From NCBI RefSeq assembly GCF_900119155.1, contig NZ_FPIR01000004.1:90222-154221 (forward strand): a stretch of 64,000 nucleotides of DNA, written 5' to 3'. The DNA is from Ruminococcus sp. YE71. GTDB lineage: Bacteria; Bacillota; Clostridia; Oscillospirales; Ruminococcaceae. Shown here in pieces: positions 26,893 through 36,376 of the stretch. How positions within the stretch are numbered: the first letter of the stretch is position 1; each line of letters starts with the position of its first letter. The notes beneath the pieces are model-generated. The model worked only from the letters and a program-made list of their open reading frames with translations. It had not been told where the DNA came from and searched no databases. The position numbers and the translations under genes were made by a program.

Positions 26893-27864
26893 TTATCTTA
26901 CCAATTCTATCGTCTGGGCATCGGCATCCAGCTTAGCCGTGATTCCGATAGGCAGCGTCAGCATGGGTGCACAATGGCTAAAATCACACTCGGCAAGCAC
27001 GGGATAATTCGGTCCGTTCAGATAATCGTATATAAACTCATAATACGTTTTCTCTGTCCCGTAATGCTGAAATTGCCTACATTTCCCGATGATAAGCCCA
27101 CCAATCATGTCGAAAACACCGCAGATTTTCAACTGAGCCAATGTTCGTTCCACGCTGCACGCCCACTCCTCGGTATCTTCAATGAACAGAATATCACCCT
27201 TGCGTATTTCCGGCATATATGGGGTACCCCATATATTTCCGATAGTATACAGGTTCCCGCCGATAAGTCTGCCCGATACCTTTCCGCCGCTCAGAGTTAT
27301 AATCTCATTTGGAATACACTTTTCCTCGGTTAATTCCTGCGACCATTCTATAACGTCGTCAGAATAGTATTCGGGGAAAATATATTTGTAGCATTCTTCA
27401 AAGTTCAGCACATCGCAAAGGCTTTTTAAGGCAATATCCCGATACGGATTGAGCCTTGCATAGCTTGTTACAAAGTTCGAGCCGTAATATGTGGGTACGC
27501 CTGTTTTCGTATAAATTGCCATCAGCAGCGCTGTCACATCTGACATACCTACAACGGGTTTCGGGTTTTCCGCGTAGTATTCATAATCAATGTACGGGAG
27601 CATACCGTTCGTCACCTGACCGCCGACACTCGCCATAAGTATACGGATCTCGGGATCGTGAAGCAACGCATTGAATTCATCAGCTCTTTCTTCTGGTGAG
27701 CCTGAAACGTACGCGTCTGCCTTTCCCCATAGCTTGCCGTGCTTTACATTAAAACCCTGGGAGCGAATAAATTTCTCTGCACGAGCAGCAGCTTCCGGCG
27801 CTTCATTTGTGATGCACCACGACGGGCTGAAAACGCCTATTGTTGAACCTGTTTCTATTTTCAT
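26893..27864 (-). CDS. S66-family peptidase (LD-carboxypeptidase / MccF-like)
   Basis: 323 residues from ATG 27864 (AGGGGAAAAG upstream). The fold landmarks of the S66 serine peptidases are present: IGVFSPSW at the N-terminus, the nucleophile in VVGMSDVTALL, the GGNL segment with its acidic partner region (GRLIGGNLYTIGNIWGTPY), and the C-terminal catalytic histidine in CDFSHCAPMLTLPIG. Members either trim muropeptide L,D-bonds or cleave microcin C-type compounds. The length and the Ile-Trp-Gly-Thr segment lean toward the MccF-like group, but the substrate is uncertain. Confidence 0.88.
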   Translation of the reverse strand: MKIETGSTIGVFSPSWCITNEAPEAAARAEKFIRSQGFNVKHGKLWGKADAYVSGSPEERADEFNALLHDPEIRILMASVGGQVTNGMLPYIDYEYYAENPKPVVGMSDVTALLMAIYTKTGVPTYYGSNFVTSYARLNPYRDIALKSLCDVLNFEECYKYIFPEYYSDDVIEWSQELTEEKCIPNEIITLSGGKVSGRLIGGNLYTIGNIWGTPYMPEIRKGDILFIEDTEEWACSVERTLAQLKICGVFDMIGGLIIGKCRQFQHYGTEKTYYEFIYDYLNGPNYPVLAECDFSHCAPMLTLPIGITAKLDADAQTIELVR

Positions 27865-27917
27865 AGCTTTTCCCCTATTCATCGAATATAAATCAATCCC
27901 GATATATATTAATAGCA

Positions 27918-27946
27918 ATTATAACATAGCATCGCTGCACTGTCAA
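27918..27946 (-). promoter_or_regulatory. Promoter for the S66 peptidase gene
   Basis: TTGACA (27946-27941), 17 bp, TATAAT (27923-27918) on the minus strand. Confidence 0.8.
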
Positions 27947-27953
27947 TAGAAAC

Positions 27954-27992
27954 GCCATAGTACTTCTGACTGTAAATCAGAAATACTATGGC
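27954..27992 (-). terminator. Hairpin behind paaK, probable weak terminator
   Basis: GCCATAGTA, a 2x2 internal loop and TCTGA pair with TCAGA and TACTATGGC. The following T-run is poor (GTTTCTATT), so termination is uncertain. Confidence 0.45.
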
Positions 27993-28042
27993 ATAAAACT
28001 ACTATATTAGCATAGCCCGTATGTGAGCGATACCTTATTTTT

Positions 28043-29350
28043 TTACTTATCCTGATTTCTGAGGTCAACGATGCGCTTTGCCTTGCCCTGGAATCTTTCC
28101 AGAGTCTTGCAGTCAACGATGGTCAGCTTGGTCGCGATACCGAGGACTACCTTCAGCTCGTGAGTAACTCTTCTGTGGAGCTCCTCAAGCTGTGCGTAGT
28201 TGTCGAGCATACTGCTGTAGTTCTCGTTCAGCTCCACCTTGATCTCCAGATGATCCGCGAAGTTCTCACGGGTCAGTACCAGCTGATAGTGGGGTGCGAT
28301 CTCGTCAAAGGTCATCAGCACGCTCTCGATCTGCGACGGGAACACGTTTACGCCGCGGATCTTCAGCATATCGTCCGATCTGCCCTTGGGCTTGCCCATT
28401 CTCGCGGTAGTTCTTCCGCAGGCGCACTTCTCGTAGTTGATGGAAGTGATGTCGCGGGTCCTGTAGCGGAGTATCGGCATACCCTCCTTGGTCAGGGTGG
28501 TGACTACCAGCTCGCCCTCGCTTCCTGCGGGGAGCACCTCGCCCGTAGCAGGGTCGATGATCTCGCAGTAGAAGTGATCCTCGTTGATGTGCATACCGTT
28601 TCTCTCGCGGCACTCGCCCGAAACGCCGGGGCCGCCGAGCTCGCTCATGCCATAGTTATCGGTGACGAACATACCCGTAGTCTGCTCGATAGCGTTTCTC
28701 ATCTCTATGGTGCAGCCCTCAGAGCCCAGCAGACCGAGTTTCAGGTGTATCTTGTCCAGAACGCCCTTTTCCTTCGCCAGCTCGCCGATGTACTGTGCGT
28801 AGCTCGGGGTGGCAACGAGGGTATCGGTACCGAAGTCCTGCATCAGCATGATCTGCTTGTCGGTGTTGCCGCTCGAAGACGGAACAACCGTCGCACCGAT
28901 CTTTTCAAGGCCGTAGTGCAGACCCAGCGCACCCGTGAACAGTCCGTAGCCGAAGCATATCTGCACAAGGCTGTTCTCGTCCGCGCCTGCGGCGGTAACT
29001 ATACGAGCCATGCAGTCGCTCCATGCGTCGAGGTCGTTTGCGGTGTAGCCTACGACGGTAGGCTTGCCAGTTGTTCCCGACGAAGCGTGCAGTCTCACGA
29101 TCTTGCTCTGCGGAACGGAGAACACGCCGAAGGGATAGTTATCGCGCAGGTCGGCTTTGGTCGTGAACGGTATCCTCTCGATATCCTTGAGTTCCTTGAT
29201 GCTGTCGGGGTCAAGACCTATCTCGTCAAATCTCTTGTGGTAGAAAGGCGAATTATCGTAGCAGTACTTCACGAGCTTTTTGAGCTTTGTGAGCTGGTCT
29301 GCCTCGATCTCGCTTCGGCTCATAGTCTGAGCTTCTTTCTGGAAAAACAT
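28043..29350 (-). CDS. paaK: Phenylacetate-CoA ligase
   Basis: ANL-superfamily AMP-forming ligase that activates arylacetic acids to CoA esters. 435 residues, typical length. The P-loop is RLHASSGTTGKPTVVGYT (about 87-104), followed by the adenylate motif TDNYGMSELGGPGVS and the hinge YRTRDIT. The CACGRTTARMGKPKGRSDDM segment is characteristic of PaaK. AAAGGAG is nine bases before the ATG. In gut Clostridia such genes are linked to aromatic amino-acid metabolism (for example, reversible activation of phenylacetate or indoleacetate); no partner genes are adjacent. Confidence 0.94.
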   Translation of the reverse strand: MFFQKEAQTMSRSEIEADQLTKLKKLVKYCYDNSPFYHKRFDEIGLDPDSIKELKDIERIPFTTKADLRDNYPFGVFSVPQSKIVRLHASSGTTGKPTVVGYTANDLDAWSDCMARIVTAAGADENSLVQICFGYGLFTGALGLHYGLEKIGATVVPSSSGNTDKQIMLMQDFGTDTLVATPSYAQYIGELAKEKGVLDKIHLKLGLLGSEGCTIEMRNAIEQTTGMFVTDNYGMSELGGPGVSGECRERNGMHINEDHFYCEIIDPATGEVLPAGSEGELVVTTLTKEGMPILRYRTRDITSINYEKCACGRTTARMGKPKGRSDDMLKIRGVNVFPSQIESVLMTFDEIAPHYQLVLTRENFADHLEIKVELNENYSSMLDNYAQLEELHRRVTHELKVVLGIATKLTIVDCKTLERFQGKAKRIVDLRNQDK

Positions 29351-29391
29351 ATTGCATTACTCCTTTGGTGTTTTAAAGCGTATATACGTGT

Positions 29392-29420
29392 ATTATACCA
29401 TATCCCGTCAAAAAAAGCAA
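29392..29420 (-). promoter_or_regulatory. Promoter for paaK
   Basis: TTGCTT (29420-29415), 17 bp ending ATGG, TATAAT (29397-29392) on the minus strand. Confidence 0.55.
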
Positions 29421-29551
29421 GCATTTATCCACATTTTCTTAAAAATATCCCCCGAAATGTGCATTTTGCATAAATCGTGGGAGACTTTTTTTACTATAAA
29501 AATCAGAGTATTTCCGTGGGAAAACGTATTTTTTTCGAGCCGTCAAGCCGT

Positions 29552-31276
29552 TTACTCGTATCTGCGGTTCTTGCTGTAGTCGAGATACACCCCGTAGTAC
29601 TCGGGGGCGTCGGGGCGCACTATGCCCTTTCTCACAAGCATATCCTTCGGCTCGTCTATCCTCAGCGAACGCACTCTGCGGCGCATCGGCAGTATCTTCG
29701 TCGGCGACACCGACAGCATATCCACACCCATCGCGATGAACGCTTCGAGCAGTTCGGGCTCACCTGCCAGCTCGCCGCAGATGCCTATCCACTTGCCGTA
29801 GCGGTGGATGCTGTCCGCTGCCATCTTTATCATGCGCATTACCGCCAGATGATGCGAACGGCAGTACTTTTCAAGCCGCGAATCCGTCCTGTCTATCGCC
29901 AGCGCGTACTGTTCAAGATCGTTGGTGCCGACGTTGAAGAAATCGACCTCCCTCGCCAGCTCTTCCGACAGCATTACCGCGGCGGGCGTTTCTATCATGA
30001 TGCCTATCTCAACGTCCTTCGAGTAGGGTATGCCTTCCTCGTCCAGCTCTTCCCAGACGTTTGAGATTATCGCCTTTATCGCGATTATCTCCTCGGGGTC
30101 AACGATGAGGGGGAACATTATCGCCAGCCTGCCGTACATCGAAGCACGGTAAAGCGCCCTCAGCTGTGTACGGAACACCTCGGGCTTCTCAAAGAACAGG
30201 CGTATCGAGCGCACGCCCATGGCAGGGTTGTCCGAACCGCCGTAGATGAAGTCGGGGTTCTTGTCCTCGCCGATGTCGAGGGTCCGCACCACGACGCGCT
30301 TGCCGTTCATTCGTTCGAGCACGCGGCGGTAGGTATAGAATTGCAGTTCCTCGTCGGGGAAGTCATCATTTTGCAGGTACATGAACTCCGAGCGCAGAAG
30401 TCCGATGCCCTCCGCATCGTTGTCCTCAACGTACTTAACATCCGTAAGGCCGCTGATGTTGGCGTATATCTCTATCTCGCGGCCGTCGAGGGTGACGTTC
30501 TTTCTTCCGCGGAGCCTCATGAGCAGTTCGCGTTTTCTGCCCTCTTCCTCGCGCTTTTCTATCATGCGGCGTTTTGTGGCGTTGTCGGGGTCGATATAGA
30601 GGATGCCCGCGAAGCCGTCAACTATCGCCTCACAGCCGTCGTAGTCATCCGACAGCGCCTTGCCGAGAGCCGCTATCGAGGGGATGCCCATGGTCCTCGC
30701 CAGTATCGAGGTGTGCGAAGTCACCGAGCCGTAGCAGGTGCAGACCGCACGCACAAGATGTGTGTCGAGCCGTATAGTCTCGGAAGGTTCAAGGTCGTAG
30801 GTGCAGAGAATGGTATTGCGTTCAAATTCGAGCTTCTGTTCCGACTTGTTCTGGATATGTCTGATAAGTCTGCCCGAGATGTCGAGTACGTCGGCGGTAC
30901 GGGCGCGGATATAGTCGTCCTCTGCGCGTCCCAGCGAGCTTGCGACCTCAGCGGCGGCGCGGTGAACGGCGTAGTCGGCAGTCACGCTCTCCTCGCGTAT
31001 CATCTGTTCTATCTTGTTCACGAAGCCGTAGTCCTCGATGAGCATACGGTGTATCATGAAGATCTCGGCGTGGTCTTTGCCTATCTTGCGGACTTCGCGC
31101 TCGTAAAGCTCGTCAAGTTCCTTGAGCGAGAGTTTTTTCGCGTACTCGTAGCGCTGAAGTTCAAGCTCGGGGTTGCCGACCTTATGCCTGTTGACCACGA
31201 TATCGTCGCGGCGGTAGAATTTTATCTTCCCGAACACGATGCCGCCCGATGCGGCGCGTCCTCTTATCCTCTGCAT
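29552..31276 (-). CDS. ptsI: PTS enzyme I (phosphoenolpyruvate-protein phosphotransferase)
   Basis: 574 residues, full length. Takes phosphate from PEP and passes it to HPr. The phosphohistidine lies in GSVTSHTSILARTMGIPSI; the PEP-binding landmarks TLDIGEDKNPDF, the GIMIETPAAV strand, NVGTNDLEQYALAIDR and the catalytic Cys in GICGELAGE are intact. No HPr or sugar-specific EII genes are in the window; the gene stands behind tsaD and an acetyltransferase (34-bp gap from the latter). In an organism of this type it may serve regulation or fructose uptake encoded elsewhere. Confidence 0.94.
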   Translation of the reverse strand: MQRIRGRAASGGIVFGKIKFYRRDDIVVNRHKVGNPELELQRYEYAKKLSLKELDELYEREVRKIGKDHAEIFMIHRMLIEDYGFVNKIEQMIREESVTADYAVHRAAAEVASSLGRAEDDYIRARTADVLDISGRLIRHIQNKSEQKLEFERNTILCTYDLEPSETIRLDTHLVRAVCTCYGSVTSHTSILARTMGIPSIAALGKALSDDYDGCEAIVDGFAGILYIDPDNATKRRMIEKREEEGRKRELLMRLRGRKNVTLDGREIEIYANISGLTDVKYVEDNDAEGIGLLRSEFMYLQNDDFPDEELQFYTYRRVLERMNGKRVVVRTLDIGEDKNPDFIYGGSDNPAMGVRSIRLFFEKPEVFRTQLRALYRASMYGRLAIMFPLIVDPEEIIAIKAIISNVWEELDEEGIPYSKDVEIGIMIETPAAVMLSEELAREVDFFNVGTNDLEQYALAIDRTDSRLEKYCRSHHLAVMRMIKMAADSIHRYGKWIGICGELAGEPELLEAFIAMGVDMLSVSPTKILPMRRRVRSLRIDEPKDMLVRKGIVRPDAPEYYGVYLDYSKNRRYE

Positions 31277-31310
31277 AATTTCACCTCTTCGGATTATTGA
31301 CCTGCACGAT

Positions 31311-31784
31311 TCACAATCTGCACAGCATTATGTATTCCTCGGCGTTCTCGCCCACCGTCACAAAGCCGACCTTTCTGTACATCCTGACGGCGTAGTTTGC
31401 CTTCTGCACCGCGAGCGAAGCCTGCTCAAAGCCTGCCTGCCCGAGTTTTCCGAGCATCTCTTTCATCAGCGCCGTCCCTATCCCGTGACCGCGGTACTCC
31501 TTGTACAGCGATATAGCGAAAGACGGAGTTTCATCGTCGATATGTCCGTAGTCGTTCATGATGCGCGTCCACACCGCCCCGACTATCCGTCCGCCGACTT
31601 CTGCCGCGAGTGCGAAGTCGCCCCTGCGCGTTCCGAAATCCTCGGTATAGACCCTGAGTTCGGGCTGTTCGATGATGCTTCTCGGCGGCGGCTCGATACC
31701 CTCGGGGATGAATATCGCCTCGTACAGGAAGTCGTCGAGCCTGCTGTATTCCTGCGGGGTCATGTCTCTTATTGTGTAGTCCAT
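31311..31784 (-). CDS. GNAT-family N-acetyltransferase
   Basis: 157 residues from ATG 31784, which has AGGAG upstream; the longer in-frame extension is Lys/Asn-rich and lacks a site. The acetyl-CoA loop is YRGHGIGTALMKEML (motif A, R/Q-x-x-G-x-G/A), with the strand SFAISLYKEY before it. Motif B reads NYAVRMYRKVGFVTVG. The N-terminus MDYTIRDMTPQEY is typical. The acceptor is unknown. It lies between tsaD and ptsI, 106 bp and 34 bp away, probably cotranscribed. Confidence 0.88.
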   Translation of the reverse strand: MDYTIRDMTPQEYSRLDDFLYEAIFIPEGIEPPPRSIIEQPELRVYTEDFGTRRGDFALAAEVGGRIVGAVWTRIMNDYGHIDDETPSFAISLYKEYRGHGIGTALMKEMLGKLGQAGFEQASLAVQKANYAVRMYRKVGFVTVGENAEEYIMLCRL

Positions 31785-31890
31785 CTTGTCTCCTGTTTTC
31801 GAGTTTTTTCGCTTTTTGGGAGTGGTATTATTTATTTTGAGAAAGGGTGTGATCTTTGTTTGGGTGGAGTGCGGAGCTTGCTTGGAGCTC

Positions 31891-32907
31891 TTATTCCGAT
31901 ATTTTGTCAAGTGACAGCGTCGCTATGCCGTTCAGACTCATATCCGCACGCTTGCCTGCCATATAATCATAGTAGCCCTGACAGGCTATCATAGCGGCAT
32001 TGTCTCCGCAGTATTTCAGCTCGGGCATGAACAGCTCGATATGACGGTTCTTACACGCGGTCTCGAACGCACCTCGCACGCCAGAATTCGCCGAAACACC
32101 GCCTGCTATCGCAAGCCGCTTGCTCCCCAGCATCTTCGCCGCCGCCATCGTCCTTTCAACGAGCGTGTCGGCGACTGTTTTCTGGAAGGAAGCCGCCATA
32201 TCCTCACGGCGCACAGGCTCGCCCTTCTGCTCGGCGTTATGGACGGTATTGATGACCGCCGTTTTCAGCCCCGAGAAGCTCAGGTCGAACTCGCTGCCCG
32301 GTATCTTCGGCTTCGGAAGCTTGTAGGCAGTCGGGTCGCCCAGCTTTGCCGCCGCGTCGATGAACTTTCCGCCCGGATACTCGTACCCCAGCACCCTCGC
32401 CGCCTTGTCGAAGCACTCGCCTGCAGCGTCGTCACGGGTGCGCCCGATGACGTGGTAGTGGGTGTGGTCGCGGACTTCGATGATGTGGCTGTGACCGCCC
32501 GAAATGACAAGGCAGAGGTAGGGCGGTTCAAGGTCGGGATGGGTCAGGTAATTCGCGGCGATATGCCCCGCGATGTGGTGAACGGGTATCAGCGGCTTGT
32601 TCGCTGACATGGCAAGACCCTTCGCGAAACTGATGCCCACAAGCAGTGCGCCGATAAGTCCCGGCGCGTAGGTGACCGCCACCGCGTCGATGTCGGAGAG
32701 GGTGCAGTCGGCTTTGAGAAGCGCCTCACGCACCACCCATCCGATGTTCTCGGCATGGCGCCGCGAAGCTATCTCGGGCACGACGCCGCCGTAAAGCCTG
32801 TGCTCGTCGATCTGGCTCGCCACCACGTCCGAAAGAACGACCCTGCCGTCCTCAACAACGGATGCAGCAGTCTCGTCGCACGAACTCTCTATTCCTAATA
32901 TCTTCAT
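31891..32907 (-). CDS. tsaD: tRNA N6-adenosine threonylcarbamoyltransferase
   Basis: Catalytic subunit of the t6A37 modification of ANN-decoding tRNAs. 338 residues. ASKHA-fold landmarks: MKILGIESSCDETAASVVED at the N-terminus, the metal-binding PVHHIAGHIAANYL (two His), the glycine-rich LVISGGHSHI, DDAAGECFDKAARVLG, and AIAGGVSANSGVR near the C-terminus. Partners TsaB and TsaE are not in the window. A dispersed repeat starts about 45 bp upstream of the start codon. Confidence 0.97.
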   Translation of the reverse strand: MKILGIESSCDETAASVVEDGRVVLSDVVASQIDEHRLYGGVVPEIASRRHAENIGWVVREALLKADCTLSDIDAVAVTYAPGLIGALLVGISFAKGLAMSANKPLIPVHHIAGHIAANYLTHPDLEPPYLCLVISGGHSHIIEVRDHTHYHVIGRTRDDAAGECFDKAARVLGYEYPGGKFIDAAAKLGDPTAYKLPKPKIPGSEFDLSFSGLKTAVINTVHNAEQKGEPVRREDMAASFQKTVADTLVERTMAAAKMLGSKRLAIAGGVSANSGVRGAFETACKNRHIELFMPELKYCGDNAAMIACQGYYDYMAGKRADMSLNGIATLSLDKISE

Positions 32908-32952
32908 ATTATCACGCTTTCATGTGTTATAAATCAGTACTTGCAGGGGGGT

Positions 32953-33220
32953 GAGTGCGGGTTTTAACCGGGGAAACCTTTCTGAAGAAAGGTTCTCCCC
33001 TTGCCGTGCGAAGCTAAGGCGGCCCCCATTCCAAAGACTTTTAATATGTCGTTCGTTAGTTGTGGTCTAAAAGACAGACTCTCACCGTTTCATGAGTGAC
33101 AATCTAAAAAATTCCGCAAATGATGCGTTACGCCCTATCGAACGTCTTTTTGGCAGGGGACGCACAATTGAAGAGAAGAGTGACACTCTTCACGACCAAT
33201 ACTACCCGCACCCAGTCACC
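32953..33220 (+). repeat. Dispersed repeat, left arm and core, truncated (R5)
   Basis: Begins with the outer end GAGTGCGGG (32953-32961), then the GGGGAAACC...GGTTCTCCCC hairpin, one inverted 19-bp unit (GTGCGAAGCTAAGGCGG), CTTCCAAAGACTTTTAATAT and the core. The 38-codon frame starts ATG AGT GAC at 33092 but has a one-base insertion near 33156 and lacks the usual stop. The right arm is missing. The rest of the gap to 33390 is AT-rich, with a plausible -10 (TATAAT at about 33353) and nothing else seen. Confidence 0.8.
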
Positions 33221-33390
33221 ACAAACCATTATTTATTTTATTATACCAATTTTTGCGTGATTCTTCAAGTGCGGAATATCGTCCGAAATGTATGTTTACA
33301 ATATATTAACATTTGCAGGCATATCCTGAATGTACAAGCATATTTATATAATGAGTACAAACCCTCATCAACCGAAACGGAGCTGATAAA

Positions 33391-36000
33391 ATGTCAACAT
33401 TAACAGAAGAAAAGCACATCGGGCTCACCTCTGCCGAAGCAGAACTGCGCCTTGCCGAACAGGGCGAGAACCGATTTGCGCGGAAGAAAAAAGTCAGTGC
33501 GGCAAGGATCTTCGCAGGGCAGTTCAGGGACGTGATGGTCATGATACTGCTCATCTCAGCAGCGGTGTCGGTGTTCGTCAGCGGGTGGCAGGATGCTCTG
33601 CCCATCATGATAATCGTCGTGATGAACGCCGCCCTCGGGTTCTTTCAGGAGTACCGCTGCGAGAAGACCCTTGAGCGCATGGAAGAGCTCGCCGCCCCCG
33701 AAGCCAGAGTCCGCCGCGACGGCGAGCTTGTGACGATACCTGCCTCGCAGGTGGTGACGGGGGACGTCTTCGAGGTCGAAGCAGGCGACCGCTTCCCTGC
33801 CGACTGCATCATCCTCTCTCAGAACCGTCTCGCCTGCGACGAAAGCGCACTCACGGGCGAAACTCTCCCCGCCGAAAAGACCGCATGGTCGGGCGAGGAA
33901 GACCGCAAGTCCATCAACTTGCCATACATGGGCTACATGGGGACTTCGGCAGTGCGCGGCTCGGCGGTGTGCGAGGCAGCGGCGGTCGGCACGGCTTCGC
34001 AGATGGGGCAGGTGTCGGGGATGCTGGGCGGCATCGAAAACGAACAGACTCCCCTGCAAAAAAAGCTCGGCGAGCTTGGAAAAGTGCTGGCTCTCATCTG
34101 TCTTGCGGTGTGCGTGCTGGTGTTCGCGGCAGGAGTGATACGCGGCGAAGCGGTGGGCGAGATGTTCTTCACGGCGGTGTCGGTGGCTATCGCGGCCATC
34201 CCCGAAGGTCTGCCTGCGGCGGTGACAATCGCCCTCGCGCTGGCGGTAAGACGTATGCTCAGACAGAACGCCCTCGTACATAAGCTGCACTCGGTGGAGA
34301 CCCTCGGCTGTGCCAACGTCATCTGCACCGACAAGACGGGCACGCTGACCCAGAACCGCATGAGGGTCAGCCGTCTGTGCGTGCTGTCCGACACGCTCAC
34401 CGAACAGGACACCTCCCAGAGCTTCACCGCATGGGACGGCGCGGCTCTCACCGAAGCGCTGATTTGTGCGGCGGTCTGCTCCAACGCGAGAAGGGTGCAT
34501 GAGCCGCCGACGGGTGAACGCAACCGCCTGCGCCGTCCGCACTTCGAGGGCGACCCCACCGAAGCCGCACTCGCCGAGCTGTGCGCGTCGGCAGGCATCG
34601 AGCGCGAACTTCTGCTCTACAAACGCATCGACGAGAAGCCCTTCGACAGCGAGAGCAAGTATATGTCCGTGACCTGCCGAAGCCGCGAGGGAACGGCGGT
34701 GTTCACGAAGGGTGCGCCCGAAGTCCTGCTGAAAATGTGCCGTTCGCGGCGCACACAGCGCGGTCTCGAACCCCTCGGCGAGGAGCAGGTCTCGGCTGTC
34801 CGCAGCCGCTGTGACGAGCTCGCCGCCGAAGGTCTGCGGCTCATCGGACTGGCTGAGACGGTCGGGGGACAGACGGTGTTCCTCGGGTTCGCCGCCCTCG
34901 AAGACCCTCTGCGGCCCCAGGCCGCCGAAGCCGTCCGCGAGTGCCGCCGCGCAGGCATCGCCACTGTCATGATAACGGGCGACCACAAGCTCACCGCCTC
35001 CGCCGCCGCGAAACAGGCGGGCATCCTCACCCCCTCAAAGCGCGTCGTCACGGGCGAGGAGCTCGACCGCATGACCGACGAACAGCTCGCCGAGGAAATC
35101 GAAAACATCGCCGTGTTCGCGAGGGTGACGCCTGCTCACAAGCTGCGCATCGTCCGCGCTTTCAAGAGCCGCGGCAAGGTGGTGGCGATGACGGGTGACG
35201 GCGTGAACGACGCGCCTGCCGTCAAGGAAGCCTCCATCGGCGTGAGCATGGGCATCAGCGGCAGCGACGTCACCAAGCAGGCGGCGGACACCGTGCTGCT
35301 CGACGACAACTTCGCGACGCTGGTGTCGGCTGTGCGCGAGGGGCGGACTATCTACGCCAACATCCGCAAGTTCGTGCGGTACCTCATCGCCTGCAACATC
35401 GGCGAGGTGCTCACCATGTTCGGCGCGATGGTCATCGGGATGCCGATTCCGCTGCTGCCCACCCAGATACTGCTGGTGAACCTCGTGACCGACGGGCTGC
35501 CTGCGGCGGCGCTTTCCGCAGAGCCGCCCGAGCGCGACATCATGCGCCGTCCGCCGCGCTCCGCCGACGACAGCTTTTTCTCGGGTGGACTGCTGGGCAA
35601 GATGCTGATCCGCGGCGCACTCATCGCGGCGGCGGCACTGGGGTGCTTCTCGCTGCTGCTCCCGCAGGGGCTCGCGGCGGCGAGGACGGGGGCGATGCTC
35701 ACGCTGGTGGCTTCGCAGCTGATACACGTTTTCGAGTGCCGAAGCGAGGATAAGCCGCTCTTCTCGATACCGCTGAAGGGCTGTCTGCCTGCGGTGGGCG
35801 CGGTGGCGGTGTCGGCGGCGTGTACGGCGGTCTGCTGTGTACTGCCGAAGCTGGCAGACATCTTCTCGCTGACCATGCCCGACACGAAAGGTCTTGTCAT
35901 TTGCGCCGTGACAGCACTTGCCGCGCCGATGTGTTCGGCGGTGAGCGGAAGCATCTCGGTAGTGAAAACCTCCCGACGCTCTGTCTCCGAACGCGTATAA
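33391..36000 (+). CDS. Cation-transporting P-type ATPase (calcium type, P2)
   Basis: 869 residues, the normal size of bacterial P2 Ca2+-ATPases. In order: N-terminal cation ATPase domain (HIGLTSAEAELRLAEQGENR), actuator loop DESALTGETLP, membrane segment with the ion-binding AIPEGLPAAVTIALA, phosphorylation site CTDKTGTLTQNRM, hinge MTGDGVNDAPAVKEASIGVS, and the C-terminal six-helix region with LVTDGLPAAALS. PEGL with the VTDG motif fits calcium (or manganese) export. It has a strong terminator. Confidence 0.92.
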   Translation: MSTLTEEKHIGLTSAEAELRLAEQGENRFARKKKVSAARIFAGQFRDVMVMILLISAAVSVFVSGWQDALPIMIIVVMNAALGFFQEYRCEKTLERMEELAAPEARVRRDGELVTIPASQVVTGDVFEVEAGDRFPADCIILSQNRLACDESALTGETLPAEKTAWSGEEDRKSINLPYMGYMGTSAVRGSAVCEAAAVGTASQMGQVSGMLGGIENEQTPLQKKLGELGKVLALICLAVCVLVFAAGVIRGEAVGEMFFTAVSVAIAAIPEGLPAAVTIALALAVRRMLRQNALVHKLHSVETLGCANVICTDKTGTLTQNRMRVSRLCVLSDTLTEQDTSQSFTAWDGAALTEALICAAVCSNARRVHEPPTGERNRLRRPHFEGDPTEAALAELCASAGIERELLLYKRIDEKPFDSESKYMSVTCRSREGTAVFTKGAPEVLLKMCRSRRTQRGLEPLGEEQVSAVRSRCDELAAEGLRLIGLAETVGGQTVFLGFAALEDPLRPQAAEAVRECRRAGIATVMITGDHKLTASAAAKQAGILTPSKRVVTGEELDRMTDEQLAEEIENIAVFARVTPAHKLRIVRAFKSRGKVVAMTGDGVNDAPAVKEASIGVSMGISGSDVTKQAADTVLLDDNFATLVSAVREGRTIYANIRKFVRYLIACNIGEVLTMFGAMVIGMPIPLLPTQILLVNLVTDGLPAAALSAEPPERDIMRRPPRSADDSFFSGGLLGKMLIRGALIAAAALGCFSLLLPQGLAAARTGAMLTLVASQLIHVFECRSEDKPLFSIPLKGCLPAVGAVAVSAACTAVCCVLPKLADIFSLTMPDTKGLVICAVTALAAPMCSAVSGSISVVKTSRRSVSERV

Positions 36001-36019
36001 TAGTCAATATTACCAAATT

Positions 36020-36053
36020 AAGACGAAAGTTTGCAAGGGCTTTCGTCTTTTTT
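36020..36053 (+). terminator. Terminator of the P-type ATPase gene
   Basis: Stem AAGACGAAAG/CTTTCGTCTT (36020-36029 with 36040-36049) followed by TTTT. Confidence 0.9.
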
Positions 36054-36074
36054 AATGAAATAACGCTTACCTTA

Positions 36075-36103
36075 TTGACAAACAATATTATATGTCGTAT
36101 AAT
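36075..36103 (+). promoter_or_regulatory. Consensus promoter for the hydrolase cluster
   Basis: TTGACA (36075-36080), 17 bp, TATAAT (36098-36103). A second GCGTATAAT box follows near 36128-36136. Confidence 0.8.
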
Positions 36104-36105
36104 AT
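36085..36105. promoter_or_regulatory. Palindrome over the -10 box, candidate operator
   Basis: ATATTATA and TATAATAT form perfect 8-bp arms around TGTCG, covering the -10 region; GGCGTATAATAT repeats part of it 28 bp downstream. Confidence 0.4.
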
Positions 36106-36178
36106 CATACAGAAGGATACTATACGGCGTATAATATTATAGCAAACAACAAGACATATACCACAGGAGGGCTGCGAT

Positions 36179-36355
36179 ATGAAAAAAGCATTGATGATCT
36201 TTAGTAATATTTTCTTCGTGATACTGACACTTATTGCGGCACTTCTCATCATCACGAGCATTTAAGATCAGGTTCTGCCCGACTGCGGTCATGGTTTCGT
36301 GAACGAGCGTTTCAGCCGCGGAATGAAAGGACTCACCGCAGGGCTCGGCAAATAA
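36179..36355 (+). pseudogene. Deletion remnant of a third alpha/beta hydrolase paralogue
   Basis: Starts MKKALMIFSNIFFVILTLIA, clearly the membrane-anchor start of the two hydrolases that follow, then reads ITSI and a TAA (36263-36265). The same frame continues without a shift into LPDCGHGFVNERFSRGMKGL...GK and a second TAA, matching the hydrolases' C-terminal DCGHYVHQYESER...GLNK. About 250 codons of the middle are gone. GGAGG precedes the ATG, so a 28-residue membrane peptide could still be made. It is the first unit of a former three-gene tandem array. Confidence 0.8.
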
Positions 36356-36376
36356 AGACCAATAAAGGAGACAATC

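Noticed and set aside
33092-33403. 107-codon frame before the P-type ATPase
   Set aside because: It starts in the core of the truncated repeat, passes through a one-base insertion and ends inside the ATPase gene. Treated as a damaged repeat copy, not a gene.
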